Shown: positions 1 through 5,350 of the stretch, in pieces
Numbering within the stretch: the stretch's first letter is position 1
How the letters are laid out: every line of letters begins with the position of its first letter
Assembly: GCA_964345105.1 (NCBI GenBank)
Contig: CAYFPZ010000052.1
Location: 1-5,350, forward strand
Reading direction: 5' to 3'
Source: DG-33 sp964345105
GTDB taxonomy: Archaea > Hadarchaeota > Hadarchaeia > Hadarchaeales > Hadarchaeaceae
Length of the DNA stretch: 5,350 nt
Program-made: the position numbers and the translations under genes
The notes under the pieces: model-generated
Seen by the model: the letters and a program-made list of their open reading frames with translations, nothing else
Told to the model about the DNA's origin: nothing
The model's database searches: none

Positions 1-2169
1 TTAGGCGATGTCGCCAAAATAATGTGGACGCCAGAACAGGTCCGAAACATAGGCATAGTTGCCCACGTCGATCACGGCAAGACGACGCTCACGGACAGCT
101 TAGTCGCCGCTTCGGGAATTATAAGCTTCGAGCTGGCGGGTGAGCAGCTCTTCACAGATTACCTTGAAATCGAGCAGCAGCGTGGAATAACCGTGCAGAC
201 TGCGGCAGTGAGTCTGTCGCATACTTTCGGTGAGAAGGAGCACCTCATCAACTTGCTTGATACCCCCGGTCACGTCGACTTCAGCGGTGACGTCACGCGA
301 GCCCTGCGCGCAATCGATGGTGTGATCGTCGTTGTGGATGCAGTCGAGGGCGTCATGCCGCAAACCGAAACCGTGCTCCGCCAAGCGCTGCGCGAGCGAG
401 CGCGACCCATACTATTCATCAATAAAGTGGATCGCCTCATTGACGAACTCAAACTAACCCCCGATGGAATGCAAGCACGGTTCGTCAAGCTCATAACCCA
501 GTTCAACCAGCTGATCGGAAGATACGCACCGCCTGACATCGCCGAAAAATGGCGAGTAAGTGTTGAGAAGGGCTCAGTTGCCTTTGGGTCGGCGAAAGAG
601 AAGTGGGCCCTCTCAATCCCCCAGATGAAGGCCAGAAACATCAGCTTCAAGGACATAATCAATGCTTACCAGACGGGCAACCCAGCGGAGTTGGCTAAGC
701 GAAGCCCGCTTTATGAGGTCGTACTCGACATGGTTACTCGCCACCTCCCCAACCCAAAACAAGCACAGGCGAGCCGAATCCCGATTATATGGAAGGGAGA
801 CGTGGAGAGTGAACTCGGCAAGGACATGCTCTCCTGCAACCCTGAGGGCAAAATTTGCATGATAGTCACCGATGTCATCGTCGACGAGCAGGCTGGAGTC
901 ATCTCGACGGGCCGAGTCTTCTCCGGCACGCTTGAAAAGGGAAAAACAGTTAGACTGGTGAGCGCTGGGCAGGACGCGCGCATCCAGCAGGTTGGTATTT
1001 ACATAGGGCCCAAGCGCGAGATGGTCGACAAGGTGCCCGCCGGCAACATCGCCGCGCTCATCGGGATGAAGGAGGCCTACGTGGGAGAGACGCTAGTAGA
1101 GGTGGGGGTGGAAGGTAAAGGCTTCGAGGAGCTTCGCTACATCAGCGAACCTGTAGTTACCGTTGCTGTCGAGCCGAAGAACTTCCAAGAGCTGCCAAAG
1201 CTCATCAACGAACTCAAGAAGATCTCCCGCGAGGACCCCAACATACATATAAAAATCAACGAGGAAACTGGGGAGTACTTAGTTTCGGGGATGGGTGAAG
1301 TCCACCTCGAGATCGTCGAATACAAACTTAAGGAGGCTGGACTGGAAGTGAAATCATCTGAACCTATCGTCGTCTATCGCGAAACGATTCTTGGTAAGGC
1401 TGAAAATATTGAGGGAAAGTCCCCTAACAAACACAACCGCTTTTTTATTACAGTCGAGCCCCTCGAGCCAGAGGTTGTAAAAGCAATCGAGGATGGCAAG
1501 GTTGCCCAGAAGCAGGAGCGTAAGGAGCGCGCAAACGTGCTCCGGGAGCTGGGCTGGGAGACTCACGCCGCTCGGAATGTGGTCTCCATAATCGGTTCAA
1601 ACATTTTCGTTGATGCTAGCAAGGGCGTGCAGTACATGCGCGAGGTCGAAGACTATGCTATCGAGGCCTTCAAAGAGGTCATCGAGGAGGGACCGCTGAT
1701 GCGTGAGCCCATGCGCAGGCTCAAGGTACTCATCACCGACGCATCGTTGCACGAGGACTCGGTGCACCGCGGGCCAGCGCAGATCATCCCGGCGGTCAGG
1801 CGCCCAATTCAAGCTGGAATCCTTCTCGCTAATTCAGTGGTGCTCGAACCCTTGCTCAAGCTCGAGGTGCGGGTGCCGCAGGAGTTCATGGGTGGCGCCA
1901 CCAAGGTCATCCAAGGGCGCCGGGGACGAATCACCACCATGGAGTCGGAGGAAGACATTGCAATCATCAAAGCTTCGCTGCCGGTAGCGAATTCCTTCGG
2001 ACTCGCGGCAGAAATGCGCTCGGAGACCGAGGGGCGGGCAATCTGGGGGACAGAATTTGAAAAATTTGAACAGCTGCCAAAGGAACTCCAGGAACAAGTC
2101 ATTCGGGACACGCGAAAACGCAAAGGATTAAAATTGGAGCCGCCTAAGCCTGAAGACTTTATGGAGTAG
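1..2169 (+). CDS. fusA: Archaeal translation elongation factor 2 (aEF-2), 5' end outside window
   Basis: GTPase that drives ribosomal translocation of tRNA and mRNA in the cytoplasm. Numbering from the ATG at 22 gives 715 residues. The G domain has G1 AHVDHGKT (14-21), G2 RGIT (54-57), G3 DTPGH (80-84) and G4 NKVD (134-137). Domain II lies near 277-360, domain III near 375-447 with SGMGEVHLE (422-430), domain IV near 448-603 and domain V near 604-690. The domain IV tip keeps SPNKHNRF (467-474) and HEDSVHRGPAQ, in which His582 is the expected diphthamide site. The ATG at 22 is probably not the true start: the frame is open to base 1 (LGDVAKI before the Met), and archaeal EF-2 proteins start about 15-18 residues before the VRNIGI segment's PEQ/RTR position, so roughly 6-8 codons are missing. 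Sequence details resemble crenarchaeal EF-2. The symbol follows common database use for archaeal EF-2. Confidence 0.97.
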   Translation, partial: LGDVAKIMWTPEQVRNIGIVAHVDHGKTTLTDSLVAASGIISFELAGEQLFTDYLEIEQQRGITVQTAAVSLSHTFGEKEHLINLLDTPGHVDFSGDVTRALRAIDGVIVVVDAVEGVMPQTETVLRQALRERARPILFINKVDRLIDELKLTPDGMQARFVKLITQFNQLIGRYAPPDIAEKWRVSVEKGSVAFGSAKEKWALSIPQMKARNISFKDIINAYQTGNPAELAKRSPLYEVVLDMVTRHLPNPKQAQASRIPIIWKGDVESELGKDMLSCNPEGKICMIVTDVIVDEQAGVISTGRVFSGTLEKGKTVRLVSAGQDARIQQVGIYIGPKREMVDKVPAGNIAALIGMKEAYVGETLVEVGVEGKGFEELRYISEPVVTVAVEPKNFQELPKLINELKKISREDPNIHIKINEETGEYLVSGMGEVHLEIVEYKLKEAGLEVKSSEPIVVYRETILGKAENIEGKSPNKHNRFFITVEPLEPEVVKAIEDGKVAQKQERKERANVLRELGWETHAARNVVSIIGSNIFVDASKGVQYMREVEDYAIEAFKEVIEEGPLMREPMRRLKVLITDASLHEDSVHRGPAQIIPAVRRPIQAGILLANSVVLEPLLKLEVRVPQEFMGGATKVIQGRRGRITTMESEEDIAIIKASLPVANSFGLAAEMRSETEGRAIWGTEFEKFEQLPKELQEQVIRDTRKRKGLKLEPPKPEDFME

Positions 2170-2172
2170 GGC

Positions 2173-2176
2173 AGGT
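2173..2176 (+). promoter_or_regulatory. Ribosome-binding site of the TlpA/ResA-like gene
   Basis: AGGT followed by CAAA and then the ATG at 2181 gives a short match to the archaeal anti-Shine-Dalgarno (GGAGGTGAT core) at normal spacing. It lies in the 11-bp gap after the EF-2 stop and supports the chosen start. Confidence 0.45.
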
Positions 2177-2180
2177 CAAA

Positions 2181-2675
2181 ATGAAACAAGTGGCAGCTAT
2201 CTTCATTGTGTCTGTTGTTGCCTTAGCTGCAATTGTGATTTATTTCCAAGTTGGAGGAACAGTAGAAGGCGATGCCCCTGACTTCACGCTCACAGACACG
2301 GATGGCAATAGCTTCAGCCTCTCGGATTTTGAGGGGAAAGTGGTAGTCCTTGACCTAATGGCAACTTGGTGCGAGCCGTGCAAGCAAGAAATTCCACACC
2401 TGAAAGAGGTTCAACAACATTACGGCGATGATGTAATCATCTTATCAATCAGCGTGGCATGGGGGGGCGATACAAACCAAGGTCTGGCAACATTTAAACA
2501 AGAGCGAGAATGCACTTGGCGATTTGCGATTGATACTGACGATGTCACCACGAAATACAATGCCATGACTATCCCAAAGCTGGTGATAATTGACAAAAAT
2601 AAGAATATTCGATTCACCCATGTAGTCCTAATACCTTCATCCACACTAATTGAGGAAATAAACGGGTTGTTATAG
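2181..2675 (+). CDS. Membrane-anchored TlpA/ResA-like thiol-disulfide oxidoreductase
   Basis: Extracytoplasmic thioredoxin-fold protein of 164 residues. Residues 4-22 form one hydrophobic helix after a short basic start, with no lipobox cysteine, so it is probably a signal anchor leaving the rest outside the membrane. The domain begins at APDFTLTDTDGN (32-43), a typical TlpA/AhpC-TSA entry. The active site is WCEPC (63-67, Cys64 and Cys67), the same CEPC pair seen in Bacillus ResA. The cis-proline is Pro132 in TIPKLVIID, preceded by Ile as in classic thioredoxin. Cys111 is an extra cysteine outside the active site. It lies 11 bp after the EF-2 stop and 12 bp before ccdA. AGGT at 2173-2176 is a modest Shine-Dalgarno. 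Hand-counted G+C is about 44%, lower than most EF-2 rows I sampled. By family it should reduce disulfides or assist cytochrome c maturation; the substrate is not shown here. Confidence 0.9.
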   Translation: MKQVAAIFIVSVVALAAIVIYFQVGGTVEGDAPDFTLTDTDGNSFSLSDFEGKVVVLDLMATWCEPCKQEIPHLKEVQQHYGDDVIILSISVAWGGDTNQGLATFKQERECTWRFAIDTDDVTTKYNAMTIPKLVIIDKNKNIRFTHVVLIPSSTLIEEINGLL

Positions 2676-2687
2676 GCGGGGGCCATC

Positions 2688-3365
2688 ATGGATTTAACAG
2701 GCATCGCATTCGCATTTTCTGCGGGCATGGTGGCTTTTCTTTCGCCCTGCTCCTTCCCCCTGCTCCCCGCTTACATCTCATACTATCTAGGGCTGAAAGA
2801 GACTTCTCCGAGGAAAGACCAAGCCACCGCCGTATTAAGGAAGGGAATCCTCGGGGGGATCGCCTGCGCAGTCGGCGCCATCCTAATTCTCAGTCTAATA
2901 GGCGTTGGAGTTTCAGCTTTCGGGGGCGCGATTACACCCCACATCCCCAAAATGGAGCTGATCGTCGGTGTGATTTTGGTTGTGATGGGGGTGCTGATGC
3001 TCCTCGGCACGCCCCTAGGTTTCCGTATAAAAACTAAAACGGGCACGCGCAAAGGCTATGCAAGTCTATTTGGTTTCGGCGCACTCTATGCTTTGGCAAC
3101 CGCGGGATGTGTCGCACCAATCTTTGTTGGAGTTATTCTTAGAGCGATTTCAAGTGGATTCATCGGGGGGATGGCAATATTCTTATCCTACGCCTTAGGC
3201 CTTAGCCTGCTGCTCATCATCGTTACCCTACTCGTCGCCAGCGCGAAGGAGATGGCGATGTCTAAATTGATGCGGGCGATGCCGTATGTGGAGCGAGTCG
3301 GGGGGCTTATATTAATCGTTGTGGGGGTTTACCTCGCTGGTTACTATTTCATCACATTTTCTTAG
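2688..3365 (+). CDS. ccdA: CcdA/DsbD-type transmembrane thiol-electron transporter
   Basis: Polytopic membrane protein of 225 residues, the usual size for stand-alone CcdA. Six hydrophobic segments lie near 4-33, 53-77, 90-112, 125-150, 156-185 and 202-222. The two family cysteines are present: Cys21 in LSPCSFPLLPAY in the first helix and Cys141 in TAGCVAPIF in the fourth, each flanked by the characteristic prolines. The family passes electrons from cytoplasmic thioredoxin, through this cysteine pair, to a thioredoxin-like protein outside the membrane. The WCEPC protein encoded 12 bp upstream is the obvious acceptor, and the spacing suggests one transcript. The start follows GGGGG (2678-2682), a weak purine-rich site. 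Cys60 in the second helix is an additional cysteine. The stop TAG overlaps the stop of the convergent ksgA gene. Whether the relay serves cytochrome c assembly or general disulfide reduction cannot be told. Confidence 0.93.
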   Translation: MDLTGIAFAFSAGMVAFLSPCSFPLLPAYISYYLGLKETSPRKDQATAVLRKGILGGIACAVGAILILSLIGVGVSAFGGAITPHIPKMELIVGVILVVMGVLMLLGTPLGFRIKTKTGTRKGYASLFGFGALYALATAGCVAPIFVGVILRAISSGFIGGMAIFLSYALGLSLLLIIVTLLVASAKEMAMSKLMRAMPYVERVGGLILIVVGVYLAGYYFITFS

Positions 3366-4192
3366 ATAACCAAACAATCAGCTATTTCCCCAAATTTCTT
3401 GGGCGGTAGGTCCATCACACGAGCCTCAGCAAGCTCCTTTGGAAGTTTCCCATCAATAAAAGCCCTGCGCTCAGCTTTCGGGGGGCGCTTCCCCGGAAAT
3501 ATTTCCCCGAAAGAATGGTATAGTGCGTTCCGTACACGCTGGCGCCGATGCTGGAAGAGCGCTCGAATAACATTGAAAAAAACTTGCTCGTTTTTGACTT
3601 TGAATGGCGACTCTCGCGGCTTGAGCCTGACGATTGCCGACTTGACCTTCGGTTGGGGGAAAAATGCCTTTGGTAGTACCTCCCCTAACAACTCGACGCT
3701 TGCTCGATAATAGGCATTCACCGTCAGGCGGCTGTAATCGTCGGATCCCGGTTTTGCCACGAGCCGCTCAGCGAACTCCCGTTGATACATAAGTACGGCC
3801 AACTCGAAACCATGCTCGAGCAATTTGAACGTGATGTCTGAGGAGATGCCGTAGGGAAGGTTCGCGACGACTTTGTTGAACTTGGGAAGCTCGATGCGCA
3901 ACCCGTCCCCGCACAAAAACTCAACGTTTGAGTGACCCCTCAACCGCTCCCCTAGGACTTTTATGAGCTTTCTATCCCGCTCCACCGCAATCACCTTTCC
4001 CGCACGCGCGGCGAGCAATAGTGTTAGATTTCCTATCCCGGCACCTATATCGAGCACCACGTCATCACGAGAGAGTTCGGCGTAACCAACCATCCGCTCC
4101 AAGAGGGTTGAATCAACAACTTGGTGCTGCCCCGCCCGCTTGCTGAGCCTTACGCCGTGCTTGCGCAATAGGGCTAAAGTTTGCTTGAACAT
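3362..4192 (-). CDS. ksgA: 16S rRNA adenine N6,N6-dimethyltransferase (KsgA/RsmA/Dim1)
   Basis: SAM-dependent methyltransferase that dimethylates the two adjacent adenines in the helix 45 loop at the 3' end of 16S rRNA during small-subunit maturation. It has 276 residues, normal for the family. Visible motifs are motif I DIGAGIGN (48-55), the acidic end of the second strand AVERD (69-73), CGDGL (94-98), the catalytic motif IV NLPY (111-114) followed by GISS, and the C-terminal segment FQHRRQRVRNAL (213-224), which corresponds to the FQHRNKKVRNAL-type block of archaeal and eukaryotic members. The N-terminal block reads GQHQVVD (21-27), where most members have GQHFLVD/GQNFLxD, an unusual change. 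The start is the ATG at 4192-4190, with GGAGG only 3 nt upstream. The gene lies divergent from the SWIM gene (45 bp) and convergent with ccdA (4-bp overlap). I do not see the usual archaeal ribosome or RNA polymerase neighbours. Confidence 0.95.
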   Translation of the reverse strand: MFKQTLALLRKHGVRLSKRAGQHQVVDSTLLERMVGYAELSRDDVVLDIGAGIGNLTLLLAARAGKVIAVERDRKLIKVLGERLRGHSNVEFLCGDGLRIELPKFNKVVANLPYGISSDITFKLLEHGFELAVLMYQREFAERLVAKPGSDDYSRLTVNAYYRASVELLGEVLPKAFFPQPKVKSAIVRLKPRESPFKVKNEQVFFNVIRALFQHRRQRVRNALYHSFGEIFPGKRPPKAERRAFIDGKLPKELAEARVMDLPPKKFGEIADCLVI

Positions 4193-4195
4193 GTG

Positions 4196-4200
4196 CCTCC
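4196..4200 (-). promoter_or_regulatory. Ribosome-binding site of ksgA (GGAGG, tight spacing)
   Basis: On the minus strand the sequence reads GGAGG-CAC-ATG, so a full GGAGG core lies only 3 nt before the start codon at 4192-4190. The aspartate kinase gene, by comparison, places GGTGAT 3 nt before its ATG, so its GGAGG-equivalent pairing register is several bases further away. The next possible in-frame start (TTG, codon 9) is too far from the core to be preferred. Confidence 0.55.
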
Positions 4201-4201
4201 A

Positions 4202-4210
4202 TTTTTATAG
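4202..4210 (+). promoter_or_regulatory. Candidate TATA box for the SWIM-aspartate kinase unit
   Basis: TTTTTATAG is the only clearly TATA-like, T/A-rich stretch in the 45-bp ksgA/SWIM gap. Archaeal TATA boxes are centred about 26-27 bp before the transcription start. That would put initiation near 4232, giving a leader of only a few bases before the GTG at 4238, close to a leaderless transcript. Inference from spacing only; no clear BRE element is visible. Confidence 0.35.
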
Positions 4211-4222
4211 CTCTCTCGTGCC

Positions 4223-4230
4223 TTTAGAAA
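4223..4230 (-). promoter_or_regulatory. Weak candidate TATA element for ksgA
   Basis: On the minus strand, TTTCTAAA lies about 34 bp upstream of the ksgA ATG. With the usual TATA-to-start distance, transcription would begin near 4200, leaving an 8-base leader made almost entirely of the GGAGG site. The match to TTTATATA is poor, so this is only the best available candidate in a very short divergent region. Confidence 0.2.
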
Positions 4231-4237
4231 TAGGGAT

Positions 4238-4597
4238 GTGTGGGTGGTTTCGGAAACTTTCCTCCGCAGAAAGAATGAGCTTTTTGGGCAACTTAAGCGG
4301 GGCGGGATGTTGACTCCGCAACTCGAGCGAGCGATGATCGATGCCTACGGTGGGCGGGGTAAACGAGCACTGGATGCCATCAAGCGCCATTGCGTGATAA
4401 GGCGGGGCAGGCGATGGTTTGTGCGGGGTAAAGCAGACGAGTATGAAGTTGTCCGCACTTTCTGCACTTGTCGTGACTACGTGATGAACGTCGCTACCGA
4501 AAAAATCGACGCCGACATGTGTTACCACGCGCTTGCAAAAAATATCTGCGAAGCTCTCAACGCATATTATTTGATTGAACCAGAAACTAAAATTTAG
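4238..4597 (+). CDS. Small SWIM-type zinc-finger protein
   Basis: Protein of 119 residues if started at the GTG at 4238. The C-terminal half has the SWIM signature CxC-x16-CxH: Cys76 and Cys78 (FCTCRDY), then Cys95 and His97 (MCYHALA). It is preceded by a strand-rich stretch, WFVRGKADEYEVVRTF (60-75), typical of the SWIM fold. SWIM domains are predicted zinc-binding modules for DNA or protein contact (family knowledge), and small stand-alone archaeal members are described only as predicted nucleic-acid-binding proteins. The N-terminal third is basic and hydrophilic, with no other domain I recognise. The start is uncertain: no earlier in-frame start follows the stop at 4208-4210, but GTG 4244 or ATG 4307 (Met24, giving 96 residues) are alternatives. 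It is divergent from ksgA and sits 13 bp before aspartate kinase, probably co-transcribed with it. Function is unknown. Confidence 0.82.
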   Translation: MWVVSETFLRRKNELFGQLKRGGMLTPQLERAMIDAYGGRGKRALDAIKRHCVIRRGRRWFVRGKADEYEVVRTFCTCRDYVMNVATEKIDADMCYHALAKNICEALNAYYLIEPETKI

Positions 4598-4601
4598 TCA
4601 C

Positions 4602-4607
4602 GGTGAT
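4602..4607 (+). promoter_or_regulatory. Ribosome-binding site of aspartate kinase (GGTGAT)
   Basis: GGTGAT is a perfect match to the archaeal Shine-Dalgarno core, with 3 nt (GAA) before the ATG at 4611. It fixes the start of aspartate kinase and rules out the out-of-frame ATG at 4606, which meets a stop after two codons. Confidence 0.7.
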
Positions 4608-4610
4608 GAA

Positions 4611-5350
4611 ATGAAACTTGTGGTCAAGTTTGGTGGTGTGCCTGTCAAAGACGGCAGGAGCATTCGTAAAGCAGCTGAGTTAATTATTGACCGATGCAAA
4701 AAGCGTGACAAGCTCGTGGTTGTCACCTCAGCCATGGCAGGCGTCACCGACGAACTCGCGACGATTGCGCGAAAACTCGTCGCACCTCACGCGAACCCTA
4801 AGCAACTAATCCCCGAGTTTATGAAGCGCATCTCGAACAAGCACTTTGAAGCGTGCAGGGTCGCAATTGCTGATAAAGAAGTTATCTACCAGACCACACG
4901 AACGGTCAGAGATACGCTCGACAATTTACAACGCGTGCTCACTGGTGTCTCCTATCTGGGCGAACTCTCACCTCGCTCCCAAGACCTCGTACTGTCTTTC
5001 GGAGAGCGTCTCTCTGCACCTATCCTCGCGGGAGCCATCAAGTCGTTGGGTGTGTCTTCTAAACACTTAACGGGATTTGAAGCGGGAATTATCACGGACG
5101 ACCGTTACACTGAGGCTCGGCCACTGCTCAAGAAAACTCGCAAACTCGTCCAACAGCACTTAAACAAAATTCTTGCTGCCGGAGAGGTTCCCGTGGTAAC
5201 TGGGTTCATCGCGGGTACCGAAGATGGCGTCATAACGACTCTCGGTCGGGGGGGTTCGGATTACACGGCGTCCATCCTCGGTGCAAGCTTGGGCGTTGAC
5301 GAGATATGGATCATGACCGATGTTGATGGAATCATGACTGCCGACCCGAA
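4611..5350 (+). CDS. lysC: Aspartate kinase, N-terminal part (3' end outside window)
   Basis: Phosphorylates L-aspartate with ATP, the first step toward lysine, threonine, methionine and isoleucine. The frame is open from ATG 4611 to the right edge (246 codons), covering most of the amino-acid-kinase domain. Family blocks are VVVTSAMAGVTDEL (36-49, substrate-loop Ser40 and Thr46), YLGELSPRSQD (115-125), SFGERLSAPILAGAI (129-143, Glu132), EAGIITD (157-163), VPVVTGFI (193-200), LGRGGSDY (211-218, Arg213 and Asp217) and MTDVDGIMTADP (235-246). These match archaeal enzymes of the Methanocaldococcus type closely. The first block is odd: it reads KFGGVPV (6-12), where aspartate kinases have KFGGTSV. 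A strong ribosome-binding site, GGTGAT (4602-4607), supports the start. The ACT regulatory domains, or a fused homoserine dehydrogenase, would lie beyond the window, so feedback control cannot be judged. Confidence 0.93.
   Translation, partial: MKLVVKFGGVPVKDGRSIRKAAELIIDRCKKRDKLVVVTSAMAGVTDELATIARKLVAPHANPKQLIPEFMKRISNKHFEACRVAIADKEVIYQTTRTVRDTLDNLQRVLTGVSYLGELSPRSQDLVLSFGERLSAPILAGAIKSLGVSSKHLTGFEAGIITDDRYTEARPLLKKTRKLVQQHLNKILAAGEVPVVTGFIAGTEDGVITTLGRGGSDYTASILGASLGVDEIWIMTDVDGIMTADP

Noticed and set aside
270..662. Minus-strand frame of 130 codons within EF-2
   Set aside because: The composition is Ser/Thr/Arg-rich, typical of an antisense shadow of a GC-rich gene, and the EF-2 frame is unambiguous.
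2055..2071. Short direct repeat AATTTGAA...AATTTGAA
   Set aside because: It arises from the codons for EFEKFE in EF-2 and is not an independent element.
2127..2136. A/T-rich ATTAAAATTG as a promoter for the thioredoxin-like gene
   Set aside because: Its position about 50 bp before the ATG at 2181 would suit a TATA box, but it lies in the lysine-rich EF-2 C-terminus, where such codons are expected, and it lacks a convincing match to TTTATATA.
2461..2467. Run of seven G, possible frameshift
   Set aside because: The frame through it gives a continuous thioredoxin-fold protein with active site before it and cis-proline after it, so no indel is indicated.
4205..4528. Minus-strand open frame of 107 codons opposite the SWIM gene
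   Set aside because: It overlaps the plus-strand frame that carries a complete SWIM Cys/His signature, and its own translation shows no recognisable domain. It is a shadow frame.
4562..4572. ATATTATTT as a separate promoter for aspartate kinase
   Set aside because: The spacing is acceptable (about 44 bp before the ATG), but the match is weak and it lies within SWIM codons. The 13-bp gap makes co-transcription simpler.
4846..5070. Plus-strand open frame of 74 codons
   Set aside because: It lies out of frame within aspartate kinase, whose own frame shows all the family motifs.

Overview
This window looks like a piece of an archaeal chromosome, most likely from the TACK side of the Archaea. 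The first gene is an archaeal-type elongation factor 2. Several of its segments (DYLEIEQQRGITV, ASGIIS, ILFINKVDRL, a C-terminus ending PPKPEDFME) resemble the crenarchaeal/Sulfolobus form more than the euryarchaeal one. Ribosome-binding sites are of archaeal type (GGTGAT, GGAGG) and one gene may have almost no leader. Membership of a Bathyarchaeia-like lineage would fit, but I cannot prove it from this window.

Layout, left to right: (1) elongation factor 2, plus strand. It lacks only its first few codons, because its frame is open to the window edge. (2) After 11 bp, a membrane-anchored TlpA/ResA-type thioredoxin with a WCEPC active site. (3) After 12 bp, a six-helix CcdA-type thiol-electron transporter. 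(4) The 16S rRNA dimethyladenosine transferase KsgA/RsmA on the minus strand, tail to tail with ccdA and sharing 4 bp (TTAG). (5) A 45-bp divergent intergenic region that must hold the upstream signals of ksgA and of (6), a small SWIM zinc-finger protein on the plus strand. (7) After 13 bp, the first 246 codons of an aspartate kinase running off the right edge. No stretch longer than about 300 bp lacks a gene, and I saw no tRNA, rRNA, CRISPR, insertion sequence or large repeat.

How the genes work together: genes 2 and 3 form a plausible minimal thiol relay. CcdA would carry reducing equivalents from cytoplasmic thioredoxin across the membrane to the extracytoplasmic WCEPC domain. EF-2 and KsgA are both translation and ribosome functions but sit on opposite strands, separated by the redox pair. 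The SWIM protein and aspartate kinase look like a two-gene transcription unit, which would join an unstudied putative nucleic-acid-binding protein to the entry step of aspartate-family amino acid synthesis.

Most of the window is ordinary housekeeping sequence, and I do not see a convincing new multi-gene system. The points most worth a second look are altered family motifs in aspartate kinase (KFGGVPV instead of KFGGTSV) and in KsgA (GQHQVVD instead of GQHFLVD), the SWIM gene and its partner, and the compact ksgA/SWIM divergent region.
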